Source of the DNA: Gnetum montanum | Lineage: Eukaryota; Streptophyta; Gnetopsida; Gnetales; Gnetaceae | Length of the DNA stretch: 64,000 nucleotides | Assembly: GCA_015680685.1 (NCBI GenBank) | Contig: MNCI01029358.1 | Span: 1-64,000 of the forward strand | Direction of reading: 5' to 3' | In this document: positions 34,498-48,044 of the stretch, piece after piece | Layout: each line of letters starts with the position of its first letter | Position numbering within the stretch: the stretch's first letter is position 1 | Notes under the pieces: model-generated | Databases searched by the model: none | The model's input: the letters and a program-made list of their open reading frames with translations, nothing else | Told to the model about the DNA's origin: nothing | Position numbers and translations under genes: made by a program

Positions 34498-35768
34498 TAA
34501 TGAGTCATCTAGTGGAATTTTGTAAGTTAATTATAAGCCCTAGATTTAGGATGTGTTTCATGTACTCTATGTTTGTGATTTTTGCACACATAATTGAGAT
34601 TTCTATCTTTCAGGTTTTGATCACAGCCTTTGATTTCATACTTGCAAGTTTGATGCATGTTTCAAGCTTTCCATGATGTTTTTGGCTTCTTTTGAAAATC
34701 CTTAGAAGTTCTCAACATGTTCCCTAGCATCCTAACTTTCATCTTGGAAAAGTTAATAAAGTATGTGGGGTAGGAGTACATTAACTTTCCTACATTAGTG
34801 CACCCCTTGCATCAGTGCAATGGTGCTAAAACACCCCCTATTAATGCCCTTGTTTGACCATCTTTACCTCTTTACCTCCTTGAGTGTATTTTAGGATTTT
34901 TTGGTTGCACTGATGGATCTTCGTTAATGCCTAGGCATTAGTGAACCCCTACTATTGCATTGTAAAAACTATAAATACCTAGGATGAGCTTCATATGAAA
35001 TGAACTTGATTCCACACATTTTTCTTTAGCTTTTATTGTCTATTTTTTCATGAAGATCTTTTCCTCCCTTGGGTAAGTTGATTCCTTCCCTATTTTATGG
35101 ATGTTTTGAGTCATCTTTTTTACAAGTGAAGTTAGACTCTTTTATAGTGCTTGCATGCTTATGTAGCCTCAAAGCATATGGTCAATATAGATTCTAGTGT
35201 TTGTGTAGTGAATAAAGCTTATGATTTTTTCCTATTTCACTATTGATGCCTTAAATATTAAAATACCAAAAGCATTATAAAATGAAGTTATAAAAAATAT
35301 TTATTCAATTCTTGTTTTCATAAGCTACAATGATTTAACCTTAACCAAGGAGGTCACAACTATACAACATGTTATTAAGCCATTAAGGTTGTGACTAAGA
35401 GCCATTTTATTTGCATTTTTATGTGATGTTACATCTATCCTCAAGAGGGATTTTAACACAATCATTGCACCTATTCCTAAGTGGGATTACAATGCATGTG
35501 TGTTTATTACTCATTTTTTATAAAGATAAAATCCATAAAAATTATTATGAAGCATAAAATTATAAATATTTTTTATATCTCTCACTATGGAAATATGGGT
35601 CATAACTGTATCATAAGTATTATATTATCTTTTGTATTTATTAAATATAAAAATACATGAAAGCGTTCGAGGCAATCTACTCAACATCCTTCTCAAAGCT
35701 TACAACTAGATCACATTGTGATTTGTATGATAAATTCCATTAGTTCAAAACCAATAGGAGCCCTATCA
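34498..35768 (+). mobile_element. B2 5' LTR
   Basis: 1271 bp, TAATGAGTCATC (family start TGATGAG) to GCCCTATCA. TATA box CTATAAATACC near 34971. Aligns with the B1 LTR at 7046 and with the split 3' LTR. Confidence 0.82.
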
Positions 35769-35788
35769 TTGGCATCATTACTAGGAAG
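35769..35788 (+). promoter_or_regulatory. Primer binding site, tRNA-Asp type (degraded)
   Basis: TTGGCATCATTACTAGGAAG follows the LTR end; the same position and type as the B1 and A1 sites. Confidence 0.65.
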
Positions 35789-35895
35789 AATGTTAATAAA
35801 TTATCCAAAAATACTTGTATATTCTTGATTTTAACTTTTCCTCAAATCAAGTGTGTGTTTTAGTATTGTGTGTGTAGGTTGTGAATACGAACAAC

Positions 35896-37770
35896 ATGAC
35901 AGATAGTACCAAGAGCTCACCAAAGATCTCTAGTGATGCATTGAGAAGATGAAGGGTATTTATCACCTTCAAGAATTTAAAGGATAAGATCCTTCTACCA
36001 ATTGTGTTGGCTTATCATCATGATAAGTAGGGAAGATAGAGAGATGTTCATGGCAAATTCTCTAGGGACTCAGTTATGGCTACACAAGATGATCTCATTG
36101 ATGCCTTGATCAATAGGATACTAGAGAATGAACATATATCATACAAAGTTCATGAACCTCTAGTTAATGATCACAAGCCTTTATACATGTAAGATCTTTA
36201 TGATTAAATGATATTAGAATAGGTTGGTCATAGCTTTTCATCTGATCATTTAGATGGTAAGCAAGAAGCTAAAGCAGACAAAAAGGACAAATGACTAGCC
36301 CATCATAAAGGCTTATGATCAAGTACTTTCACTTTATGTGTAGCTTAGAATGATGATCTTATTTTCAAGTTCTAGCATTTGAATTTATATAAACCTTTTA
36401 GTGGAGATGATGATTTCCGTTATTTGATTTGGGTTATTATCACAAATTAACTAAAGCTATACATATTTCAAGGAAGCATGTTCATGATAGCAGAATCAAA
36501 TGGATCAACATGGTCGATGTATCAACATACAAAGAATATACTAGTGATAATCCCCAACTTAATATGCTAGCTTTTGATAATTCTTGTTATCTCTAAGGGA
36601 TCTTGAGTGATTGGAAAAAGTTATAGTTGTTTCCCCATGCCTTCATTGAGCATGCAGAAACCTAGTACAAGTTCTTGCATCCTAGATTAATTCAAAGATG
36701 GTCAGGCATGATTAGAATCTTCTACATGAAATTTCACACCAATGCCAAAATTTCCAACATTCAAAAGAAGATGACCAGATGGAGGTAAGGAGCCCATGAA
36801 CCTCTCGAAATCACCATGAAGAGGTATATGAAAACTATCCACCACTATCTAAACCATGGTTATACCCAAAGAAAGCAATTAATGCACACTATAGAAGGAC
36901 TAAGGTAAGAGACAAGAGAACATGTAGACATGTACACAATGTGCCGCGTGCACAAAAATTTTGTGGCTCGTATCAAAGCTCTCTTAGACATCATTGCAAA
37001 CATGAAAGATGAAAGATAAAAGCAACAATTAGCTTCGGAGTACAACTGGAACCCATCACATAAATATGAGACTAAAAATATTAAAAGGTACTGCTGAACT
37101 TTCTACTATAGTTGAGGCTCTACCACAAGATCAGATCAGAACAACCAAAGCCTTAATAGACTTGGGCCACTATGTGAATTGAGTTTGGGATGTGATGGAT
37201 GTAAAGATAATCACTACTCTTAAGGACATTGAGGGGAAGATGGTCAAATATACAACCAAAGAATTTTCACCATATGAATGTTGAAGGAGGTATGATGGCA
37301 AGGGTAAAGAGAGTCTTTCTTACTATAATTCAAGAAGATTCAAATAAGACTTCTTCATCCTCCTTTGATGTTGAGGATCCCTTTGAATACTATGTAAACT
37401 CTCATGATTCTCAATGTTGTTTGGTCATGGCTTACATGATTGGATAGATAGAGTGATTTGGGATACCTTGGAATTGCAAATTTATGAAGAGGAAAACAAG
37501 GAGGACTCCATACCCTTATTGTTCATACTATTCTAGTGATGCATATCCACAACCCATGTAGCAGTACCAATAGTGGCAAGCTCCAAATCCTTAGGGTGCT
37601 ATTCCATGGAATCTTCCAATAGTAATGCAACAACAAATGGTTCCCCCTCCCAATTCTTACTTTTATGGTGTACAAGTAGGTACTTATCAAATCCCAATGA
37701 TGATACCTCAATAATATATACTTGCTTTTAAAAATCCTATCAATTAAGGTTCCTAGCAAAAACTACAATA
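35896..37770 (+). pseudogene. B2 gag
   Basis: The ATG at 35896 starts MTDSTKSSPKISS. The gag core at 36505-37000 reads INMVDVSTYKEYTSDN, then DWKKL-LFPHAFIEH and EPLEITMKRYMKTIHH, parallel to B1. A C-terminal Gln/Pro-rich part (37500-37740) was used to anchor the B-minus pieces. Many stops occur, mostly in Gln or Trp positions. Confidence 0.75.
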
Positions 37771-38099
37771 GCTTCTACTTCTTGGTCCCATACAAGATGT
37801 GATATCTAGTTAGTAATAGTCAAGATAGGTTAAATTATGTAATATTACCTATGATAATGATCCTACTTCTATCCATGCATCTAGAAAAATTTACTAGTAA
37901 TCCACTGATTTGATTACAAGGGGAAGTTTGAGATCCCATTGTAGGAACTTTTATCGGAAGCACAGATGTGAGAATCATGAGATTGGGTCTACATCCTTCT
38001 CTTCACCTTGTGAAAAGGAAAATTATTTAAGCTAAAAAACAACCCAAATTCATGAGATCTTAATAAACATGCTTGACCATAATTTAATTACAATATCTA

Positions 38100-38650
38100 C
38101 TTTAGGAAGGAGTTCCATTGTTGTGTTTGGTAGTAGTGGTAATACGATGGTGCCTGATATTATCATCATCTTCTTGTCCATGATGATAACACAGGTAGTC
38201 AAAGACGAATTTTTGCATGAAAGTGACTAGATCCTAGTATTCCCATCATGGAGATCCAAAATTAGTGAACATGGTCATTTTCTAACTCTTTGTGAGTCTG
38301 GCTCAAGAGTCAATCTCATCTCATTGCAGTAGTACCTTGATCAGAGGTTTCCTCCTCTCAAGTGTACTACCATTTCGTTGGAGTTGGAAATCCAATCATA
38401 TGCATATCCCATGGGATAGGTATGCAATTGAATCACTTTTATTGTAGGATGCTTGCATCCCATTAATTTTTTAATGCTCAAATTAGAAAACAAGGTGGAA
38501 GAAGATCTTCTTATCATTATGGGAAGAGCCTAGTTAAGCACTACAAATGTCAAGTTAGATTTTTAAGATTTCCATCTCAAGATTAGTAGAAGGGATGAGA
38601 TGGGAAGGATGAATTACAAGAGAATATCCTACAATTCTTGTTGATCTTAA
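38100..38650 (+). pseudogene. B2 aspartic protease
   Basis: CESGSRVNLIS (near 38300) matches the DSGSGVNLIS active-site region of gypsy retropepsins, with Asp replaced by Glu, and LLIIMGRA-LSTTNVKLDF (near 38510-38560) matches the conserved second half seen in A2. Several in-frame stops. It would cleave the gag polyprotein. Confidence 0.75.
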
Positions 38651-40546
38651 TTATGTCATACACATGTGCCATTTAAACAAGTCAAATAGGATAATTTCTT
38701 GGAACACCTTGTGTACTGTAATGGATATCTTCCACCTTTGAGCATGTTGAAAGCTCAATTTACAACTTATAGGATTCCCAGACGATAGACATGAATCTAT
38801 TCTAAGGGAGGGATTCTCCAACCCATATAAAAGTTATAATTTTTCTACTATTTTATGCACTTAATAAAAATGGGTATGCTTAACTAGAATTTTTCAATTT
38901 TTGATCTTAACGGATAGTCAATCATGATTTTTTTTCTTTTGGAGTATTTTTGTTTATGTATGGGAAAACCAATTAATGTGATCTATGAATGCTCATCTAA
39001 TAAGTCAATGATGGATGGGTGAGCTATAGATGTTCATGCAAGTCGAAGACTCTAGGTAACAATTTGGCACTCTAATCTTTTCCATGATTTCCACACTTCA
39101 TCAAAAATTCTCTTTTTATGACATAAATGAAAATAAAAGCATATATGATGGAAACAAATTAATGATGATAAAAAATGGTAAAAAAAGAAGAAAGAGATGA
39201 TGAGAAGAACAATGTACTTTTAAGCATATTTTTTAAAAAAATTAATATGTTTACCATCAAATTTGATTTCATATTTGCTCACAAAAAATTTAAATTAGTG
39301 ATTGAACCTATTCCTATGTAATATTTTCTCATGTTCAATCCATTGCTCAAATCACTTGGCTTTCTATAATGTTGTAGTCCAAGACAATCTCTTATTCATC
39401 CCTACCCATGGCCATGAACATCTAGAAGTTTTTTTCTTTATGAACCTTATTAATGCTAGTTGCTAATTCCATCCAATATCCTAGTCATTTTTTCTAAGGA
39501 TCAACAATCTTCATTACTGATTCAAGCCTTGATCATATTTAAACCTAGAAAGTTTTCTCTTGTTGGTCATGGTATTATGCTCTTCGTGGAGATGTAGGAT
39601 TTGTTTGCATAGCTAAGAGAATTAATGAGAGGTTTCTAATAGAGCAAAATTTTGGAAGCCTATCATGCATACATGCATGAATGGAGAAAAACCAAACTAG
39701 AATCTTGACTTCCAAATTTTTGGTGATACATTGTCTTGATTTAGTTTCTACCAATGGTTACACCATAAAGCAATCAAGGTTAGATGACACTAAATGTTAT
39801 TGGTATAACCTTGTGCTTGGAAGGGAGACTTGGAGGTTGATCCCTTTGTATGGATGAGTAGTAATTAAGGGATGTGGAAGTACATCTCTTGTGGGATGTA
39901 GGATGTACTCATGTGCTCCATGAGCCAGTTCAATGGTTGGCTAGAAATTTGATGATGCATTCTCTATCTTTCTCTCTCTCCCTCATTCATTATTCATTAT
40001 CCATCTCTCCTATTTCATTCTTGTGCATGGTTGTATGTGAAAGGAGGTCAATCAAGCAAAGTAGAGGATGATATTTGTAGATGATGGTTATTTAGAATTT
40101 GTGAGTGTCTTATCAATTAGTGTTACAAGGGCAAGAAAGATAAGTGCATAATATTGGAAAGATCCACTTATGAACCCTTAGTAGATTAGCATCATATGTG
40201 AGTGAGATATAACTTATCTTTCAGTGATGGTGAGGGTAGCATTGGATACAACACTTGATTAATCTTTCACTTATGTGAGTCTCAACTCTTCATGCTTCAA
40301 GATTTGATCATGAAAAATTTTATCAATTTACCTTAATTCTACTAGTCTTCCATTTTTTAGAGAGTTATAATCATTATCCTATTATTCTAACCCCACTTTT
40401 CCAACCCTTAATTTAATGGACTAGATTAATTGACCAATCACCTCATTTTCCATGATTCATGATATCGTTAAAGGTAAGTTTGCAATGTTCCTTTGTCTTT
40501 ATCCTTGTACATATTATGAGGATTAATTCATAAATATTTTGACAAC
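38651..40546 (+). other. B2 region downstream of protease, no pol recognised
   Basis: About 1.9 kb of AT-rich sequence where RT, RNase H and integrase should lie. None of their motifs could be seen in any frame. It is far shorter than the 3 kb or so pol of B-minus, so an internal deletion is likely. Confidence 0.5.
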
Positions 40547-41195
40547 TGATGGATTTTGTGAGGTGCTCCAATGGTGATAAAGTGTAAGGTGGAGGTACAA
40601 AAGATGAATATTGGCATTTTCCCCTATTTCGGTGGGTGCATTAATGCACCTCTTGCATCAATGTAGGGGTGTTAATGCACCTACACTAGCACATCCCATG
40701 CATTGATAACCCACTATAAATAGTAGGGTTCACCCAAACTGATCTTCAACTTTGTCATTTCTATTTTTTCTTGCTTTTCTTATCCTAGTTAACCCAAAAA
40801 GTGAAAATCTACTAGTTTTTCATCTACATGATCATATTCTTTCTTGTTTCTTTGCCCTGGTTTGACCATCTTTACCTCTCCACTGCATCAAGTATGTTCT
40901 AGGATGTCCTAGATATGTTGACAAGCCTCCATTGACACTTGTTCATTAGTGAATCCCTATTGCATTGCAAAGACTATAAATACCTAAGATGAACTTCATA
41001 TAAAATGTTTCAAGCATTTTCCTTTGAATTTTGGTGTCTAGTTTTATGTGAATAACTTTTCCTTCCTTGGGTAAGTTGATTCTCTTTCTATTTTATGTGT
41101 GTTTTTAGTTGTTACTTTCACAAGTGAACCTTGACTCTATCAAAGTGCCACCATGCTTACATATCTTGGAACCATTTGATCAATGTGAAATCTAG
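40547..41195 (+). mobile_element. B2 3' LTR, first part
   Basis: From about 40860 (TTTGACCATCTTTACCTC) to 41195 it aligns with the B2 5' LTR at about 34855-35200. The first 300 bases (40547-40860) include a second TATA-like CACTATAAATAG near 40711 and match poorly, so the left border is uncertain and the LTR may be chimeric. Confidence 0.6.
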
Positions 41196-42235
41196 TGAAG
41201 ACTAAGAATTTAGAAGGAGGTGAATAAGTTCAGGTCAACAATACCCAAATTTTGCATAGTTGATTTTACGTAATTTCCCAACTTAGGTACATTGACACTC
41301 AGAGAGCAGAATCCTTACATACCTATGGAATTTGTTCCTTCAAAAATGTGGTTTCAAGGACACCAAAATATTTATAAGATAAGCTCTTTAGCTCCTCAAG
41401 GAATGTTTTCTCTTAAGAAACACATCGAACTCCTCAAGGTCCCAACAAGCTATCAAGCCTTACAAAATATGCCTTTCCTCAAGAAGCACATCCAATCCCA
41501 TAAGGCTTTTAACAAGAAAAATAAAATCAATGAAGAATTAAATAAATACTTCAGATTCCTTGCTTTTAACCTCAGCACAAATCACAATAAAAGATAAAGA
41601 ATAGAAGATCTTGAATTCACTAAGATATGCATAATGCTCACTCAATTACTTATGCAAGGCTTGCATTTGTCTCTTGAGTATAACCACCCTTTATAGCCTT
41701 GGTCCCCATCTGTTTACCCACTGGAATCCCTACAATAGTTAGAAATAGCTAATCAAGATGTCTTCTTCATGGATTGAGAGATCCTGTTGTTTTTGGTAAC
41801 TTGTAGAAGAGAAATCTTATTTAGGCACAAGACATCTTGGTATGTATAGAGAAGTCTCCTTGGAAGGCAAGACGTCTTGGAAGAGATGTCTTGTCTTGGG
41901 ATAAGAAAGTTTTTTTTAAAAGGATAAGTATCCTATTTTTGGGAGATGTCTTGCTTAAGACTAGGTCTTCTTAACATATACATATTTTGTCAACAGGAGA
42001 TGTCTTGGCAGTTTACAAGATGTCTTTTCTTGAGGTTGGGATGTCTACTATCCTTATGATCTTCTCTTATTCCTTGCATCTTCTTTTAGACTCTAATATT
42101 CTAGATTGTCAATTATTTCTTTTTGCTTGGTCTCCTTGATGTACCAAATTTATCCTCCTTAGGCAAGCATGTGTTTCATAAAACACATTGACAAATTGTC
42201 CATTTTCAAGGTTTCGACATACTAAAAAGTTGATA
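41196..42235 (-). mobile_element. C 3' LTR
   Basis: 1040 bp, TGAAGACTAAG to AAAAGTTGATA. Contains an array of AGATGTCTT/AAGACATCTT motifs at about 41757-42053. A purine-rich tract (AAAAATGGGAATA, minus strand, 42236-42251) adjoins it. Confidence 0.82.
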
Positions 42236-44555
42236 ATATTCCCATTTTTGGTGATGTACAAAAATTGAATAATGGATTAGCTTGAAGATAATAATAGGCA
42301 TAAAAATTAAACATGCTTAGATAAGACATTAAATTCTCTATGCAACATAGAGGAAAGGAGAGTAGGTTAAAGGATGGTAGTCACACATCCATAAAAAATG
42401 ATTACCAAGACTACCGAAAGAAGGACAAAATACATATGGTCTCTAAATCATCCACAATCATTATGTATCAAAAAGATACTACCAAGAAACTAATGATCCC
42501 AAAAAAATTCCAAATTGTAAAAGTCATCAGATCTAAAGCTACTGTAATTATGATATTCATAAAAATACCCAAATATAATAGATCATATGAATTAACATAT
42601 ATAATCATATACTATATGATCTTAAGAGGAAATGTTCTTATATATATAATATTAACCATGTTAAATAGAGAAAGCAACCAAATATAAATAGTCTCTACAA
42701 GAATCAAACTGTCATGTCTTAACCAAAAGTCATATGATCAAAAATATTAGAAATGAATAAATCATACCAAATAATTCTTTCCTTCTTTGAACATCACCCA
42801 AAAGGAGGGGTTCATCATCACCATGCTATTCATTTACCTCTATGTCATAATTAGAATTAAATGTAGCATGAGTAGGCTTGTAGGTCTTCTCATAATCATC
42901 ATCACTACTTATGTTGGATTTTGAGACCTACATCATCTTCATCAAAAGGCACTATCACTTAGGCACATCATGGTTGAAGCTTTGTCCAAATGTAGGTGGA
43001 GACAAGAGGACGATCATGAGATGGGGCCTATCATGAAGATGATGGAGTTACTTTGCATTAATAAGTTTTGAAAATAGGTTGGTCCCACTTGGCTACCATA
43101 CCAAACATGGTCTCCATGGCCTATAGCTCAAATGTTTGTGGTGGCTTCTTAGCTTGGAACTTCTTAGAGAGTATTCCAAAAGACTTCCTTTGCACAATTG
43201 TCCTATGGATCATTGCTATGAGTGAGGAAAAGGCTCCACCTAAGCATATGCTAGAGTCCTACCATTTCCTATGAATTCAAAGCATTTTCAAATTCATAGG
43301 CTCTAAAAGGATCAACGATGTTGTGTTGATGGGGATCTATCTCTTCCTCACTCTTTATCTAATGAGGCAACTCAACATCCTTAAAGTGTAGATTGCTTAT
43401 AGGAGAAGGAATTCCTACCAAATCCATCCTTTTGCAAAGGTATGAGAGATTTCTATCAATCTTCTCCATGGTCTTACTAATCACATAAGACCTTCTTCAA
43501 GGAAGATCCAACCTATGCTTCCATAGATTTGGATGCATGAATCTACACTGAAGCCTATGGTAAGGGTTTGACTAGTATCTATGAGGACAGTCTCCTTGAT
43601 GTCTATTTGTTGGATGCCTATGTTGATGAAGGAGTGGTTGTGTCAATGTGAGTAGTGCTCCTTTCTTGGCACATTTAACAAGGTTCCACTTCCCTTTGAA
43701 AATGGAAAGATTTTGAATGTGAACACTTGCCTGTCGAATGATGAGACTGATAAGTAGTAGGTAGTCATAGATATATTTGCATGTTTACATTCCTAGCATG
43801 TCTCTAAAATTCAAATGATTTTCATATAAGTAAAAAATACAATACAAAAGCCTTAGGTGACAGTAAGTAGTCATAGTCAACTCTCTTTTCTATGATGTTG
43901 TACATCACAATAAGAGAGAAAGTGGAGACATCCTAACATGTTTGATGTCAATGCACTCGACCATCTTGTAGTAAAACTGGTATCCCAAACAAGGCATCAT
44001 AAAACTAATCATACATGACTAGTATAACCCCATTACTAAAGATTTCATTCATGGAGTGTATCACTATGTAATGTAAGTTCGTGCTAGATATCCCAAGAAG
44101 AGCAATCTACTGGAAAAATTTAATAATGATACCACCCACCATGATGGTGAAAGCCCCAACTGATGCATTTGTGATGACAATATTGTTGAAGAATTTTGAA
44201 ATGAGAATTTATGAAATACACATTGATTTGGTAATGAAGGAAATATAGTCAATAGCTTCAAAATATGCTAGTAACTCATTCTAAAGTATCTACCTAAAAC
44301 TTAGATTTTTCTTAGAAATAATAGATAGATTGGTTATTTCCAAACCTAATTTTTAGCATCAGAAGATCTAAATTATGGCTGGTATGAGCTAGATCTAAAT
44401 TGTGGCTGGCATGAGCTAGATCTACTTGGTCTTACTCTTGGAGTACCTTTGGATTTCTATTGCAACTATCATGAGGTCACTCTCTTCCTAGGAGTCATGG
44501 GGATTGAGCTAGATGAAGTGGTATTACTAGTTCTATCAAGGAAGACTCTAAGATG
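42236..44555 (-). other. C internal region, no gene recognised
   Basis: Pol would be expected here in a full copia element. I see no INT, RT or RNase H motif on either strand. A 30-bp direct duplication (TGAGCTAGATCTAAATT type) lies at about 44371-44420. Confidence 0.4.
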
Positions 44556-45120
44556 TATAGGATAAATCATCTTTCATAAAGGAGTAGGAAATTGGATTCA
44601 AGTTGGATTAATTTATAGTAAAATATATCTTTGGAAAGGTTTTTTGTGTGCACAAGCCATTTGATAGGAAGAGAAGATGTCTTGTCTTCAGTTGAGACAT
44701 CTTGGTAGAGATGTCTCTAGCAAGACATCTTATGTTCCATAGACACATCTTGTCTAGGATGTTTGGGCTATCAAGGATACATCTTTTTTGGATTTTAGAT
44801 GATTTTTTTGGGATAGATACCTAAGGTTATAAGGCATAAATACTCTATTACCTATAAAATTAGATCCATATTACCTTGTTTCATATTCTCCTATAAGCAA
44901 TTTCCTTTAGTCTTTTGATATATTATGAGTAGCCTTATCTGTATTACATTAATTCATAAGATCAAGTGAGGATTTTTCAATAGTTTTCAAAATTCTCCAA
45001 TTAGTAGTATCCATTTAGCATATATTTCCATGGGCACTAGTACTTCTACAATTTAACTAATTAGAACTAAGTGAGGTATGTCAAGTAATATTTAGATTGA
45101 CAAAGATACTTATTAAATCG
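44556..45120 (+). mobile_element. Possible family E-like LTR remnant inside C
   Basis: AAGATGTCTT, GAGACATCTTGG and AAGACATCTT motifs cluster at 44663-44790, followed by a TATA-like CTATAAAATTAG near 44860, the same arrangement as the family E solo LTR (9619-10436). Borders and a target duplication could not be found. Confidence 0.4.
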
Positions 45121-45790
45121 TACCATGCTTGCCCATGATTTTCTATGATAGAGGGCCCTTCTTGCTTGTGTCTAATTTTCACTTATTTTGTTAACAAGGT
45201 TTTTGTTTGGGTCTCTACTTTTATAGCCTTGTTATTTGAAATGGATGAATTGTAATTTGCCTCTAGTCATCCTTTTAGATTCACTATTGTATGTGACCAA
45301 TAGTACAACATGTGTAGTCACTTCTCCTTCTTGCTTTTTCTCCTTGGATCTTCCAACCTTTTTGACTTGCAAAATATCCTTACTTGGCTTCTTTTATTGA
45401 GACTAGGTAGTCATGTTATAATGTTTCCCCCTTAAATGGCAATGTAATTAAACATGTTCATACCTTCGACAATAACAATAGATAGATTTTCTTAATCAGG
45501 CTAGGTGTTTAAACTTGGGTGTATATCAGCACTTTGGTGAAATACTTATGGATGTATAATTGAGAGAGTGACTTTCTAATCCTTTCTTATCAATTGGATC
45601 TCTACCTTATTACAACATGATTCGTAGGATCTCCTTCCCATTTGTAAGCCTTTCATTAATGAGTTTCAAATCTATAAGTTTCTTGTTGATTTGCTCAGGG
45701 AACAGAGTTAGCTTTTGTGCCTCAGTATTTAGGTCAGAGTTTTTGTTTTCGAGATTTGAACATTTCATGTTAAGTTAAGTAATTTTTAAT
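45121..45790 (-). other. C gag-downstream region
   Basis: AT-rich with short minus-strand frames that may be the degraded C-terminal part of gag; nothing further recognised. Confidence 0.3.
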
Positions 45791-46970
45791 TTCTTCGTAT
45801 GTAAAGCCTTTTTTGTCTTGTCTCATAAATTTTGAAAAGAGATGATCTCATTGTAAAGCAAATCATACCCTTAGATTCTTTAGCTTCTTCTATGATATTG
45901 ATGATGCAAGCTTCAAGTGCAAGGGCCATGCAAAGGAGATGTGTACCTTTTGAGGCATCATCAATTTTTCCTTCATTATATTCATCATCCCAATTGGTGT
46001 AGATATTTTTCACTTTTTTTTCTGCTTGGATGGGCTCCTTCTTCTACAACCTGCTAGCACTAGGATATTCAAAGCTCATATCGCCTCTTCCACCACAAAT
46101 CCAACATTCTATGGAGGATGCATCATAATTTAAATTTTTTAATTACTTACCTCTTTTTTTATCTTTAATGCTTGATTAATTGAAGTTCTTTCCTTTTCAT
46201 GCTAGAAGCCTTTTTACTCTTCTTGATAATAGAGCTAGTTCATCATCACTATTTTTTTTTACAATCAGATGATTCTTTTTATTTTATGAAGCTTTTAAGG
46301 GCTATTGGCTTCTCCTTGATGGCCCCTTCACTTATGAGACTCATCTCATATGCTACAAGTGCACTTTGTAGCTCTTCAAAATTTAAGATAGAGAAATCCC
46401 TTATTTCTTTCATGGCACTAATTTTTGGTCTAAATTCACATTGCAAGGTTCTTATCATTTTAATGATAACTTCACTATTAAATAGAACCTTCCCAGTTCC
46501 TCTAATGGCTACTACTATATCATTAGCTTTAGAAAAGTAATCCTTGATTCTTTTTCCTTCCTTCATTTTGACCTTGTCGTATTCACTTTGCAAAACTAAG
46601 AGTTTGGATTATTTCACTATAGAGGTTTCCTTAGATAAATTTTAATACTTTCCAAATTTCTTTGGCAATTACATCCAGCTATTCTATTAAACTTAATTTT
46701 ACTAAGAGCATAATAAAGAAAATCTCTAGCTTTAGAATCAAACATAAATTTTCTCTTATCAATATTAAACCACTTACCTCTTAGCTTGGAAGTAATTATA
46801 GTTTCTCCTAAGCTTGTCTTCTTGATTGAGACTAGATGGGAGTAACCTTTTAGAATGGATTGCTAGACTTCAAACTTCATGAATTCAAAGAATTCTTACA
46901 TTCATGCTTTCTAGTATGCAAAGTTAATTTCCTCAAACATTGGTGGCTTGTTGTAGGATGATCCCTCCAT
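45790..46970 (-). pseudogene. C copia gag (UBN2-type)
   Basis: The ATG at 46968-46970 opens MEGSSYNKPPMFEEINFAY, the DUF4219-like N-terminus of copia gag. The block 46279-46593 is open for 104 residues and contains SEYDKVKMKEGKRIKDYFSK and NFEELQSALVAYEM, the UBN2 capsid core. A zinc knuckle position at 46065-46106 reads CWICGGRGDMSFEY, with the His and last Cys replaced (Asp, Tyr), so RNA binding would be lost. D has the intact knuckle at the equivalent place. Confidence 0.85.
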
Positions 46971-47010
46971 AGTTCACTCAAGAGTTGCTACACTCATACC
47001 AGGAGTACAA

Positions 47011-47024
47011 ATGCTTTGATACCA
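47011..47024 (-). promoter_or_regulatory. Primer binding site, initiator tRNA-Met type
   Basis: Minus-strand TGGTATCAAAGCAT corresponds to the TGGTATCAGAGC PBS of plant copia elements. It lies 9 bases inside the 5' LTR border. Confidence 0.8.
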
Positions 47025-47033
47025 CCTAAATAT

Positions 47034-48044
47034 TGAGAACTCAAAGGGAGGTGAATAAGTTCAAGCCAAAAAATATCCAATTTTTTCATAGATGATTTTA
47101 CATGGTTCCTCAACTTGGTATGTCCACACTCAGGGGATAGAATTCTTACACACCTCTAGAATTTATTCTTTAAAAAACTAGTTTTAAGGGCATAAAAACC
47201 TTCATAAGGCACTCTCTCTAGCCTTGTAAGAAACACTTCTAACCCCTTAGGGTTCTAACAAGCTATCAAGCCCCATAAAAGATTCCTTCCCTCAAGAAGC
47301 ATATCCAACCACATAAGGCTTTTAACAAGAAAAAAAATCAAGGAACAATTATAGTAACACTTTAGATTCCTTTCTTTGAAGCTTAATACAAATTACAACA
47401 AAAGATAGAGAATAGAGGATCTTGAATTCACTAAGCTATGCATAATGCTTGCTCAATTGCTTGTCCAAGGCTTGCATTCGCCTCCTGAGTATGTCCTCCA
47501 TTTATAACCTTGTTTCGCTCCATTTGTTCATTGGAATTCCTAAAATGGTTAGAAATAGCTAATCAAGACATATTCTTCATGGCCTGAGACATCTTGTTTT
47601 TTTGGCAACTTTAGGGAAAACATCTTGTTTGGGTACAAGATGTCTTGGTGAGGGAAGAGATGTCTTCTTGGAAGGCAAGATGTCTTGGAAGAGATGTTTT
47701 GTCTTGTAATAAGGCATCTTATTTTTGAAGAATATGTCTCTTGTTTTTGGGAGATGTCTTACCTGAGACCAAGTCTTCTCAACAAAGACATCTTCTGTTA
47801 GCAGGACACTTATTGATAGTTTGTAAGATGTCTTCTCTTGAGGTTGGGATGTCTACTATTCTTATGGTCTTCTCCTATTTCTTGCATTTTCTCTCAAACT
47901 CTAATGTTCTAGATTATCAACTCTTTCTTTCTACTTGGTCTCCTTAATATGCCAAATTTATCTTCCTTAGGCATGCAAGTATCTCATAAAACACATTGAC
48001 AAATTCTCCATTTGAAAGGTTTTAGCATATCAAAAAAGTCAACA
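47034..48044 (-). mobile_element. C 5' LTR
   Basis: 1011 bp, TGAGAACTC to AGTCAACA. Parallel to the 3' LTR including the GGAGGTGAATAAGTTCA start and the AGATGTCTT array (about 47565-47855). Divergence between the two is visible throughout. Confidence 0.83.

Larger units (their letters stand above)
41196..48044 (-). mobile_element. C: Ty1/copia-type element, gag only, inside a B2 LTR
   Basis: LTRs at 41196-42235 and 47034-48044 (both TG...TA/CA), flanked by TCTAG (41191-41195) and TATAG (48045-48049). The initiator-Met-type PBS and gag give the minus orientation. Removing 41196-48044 makes the B2 LTR text continuous with the 5' copy. No integrase, RT or RNase H seen in 42.2-45.8 kb. Confidence 0.85.

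Noticed and set aside
42236-45780. Search for copia pol in element C
   Set aside because: No INT, RT or RNase H motif could be recognised on either strand, so none is annotated.
46199-46540. Plus-strand frame of 113 codons
   Set aside because: Antisense to the copia UBN2 gag of element C.
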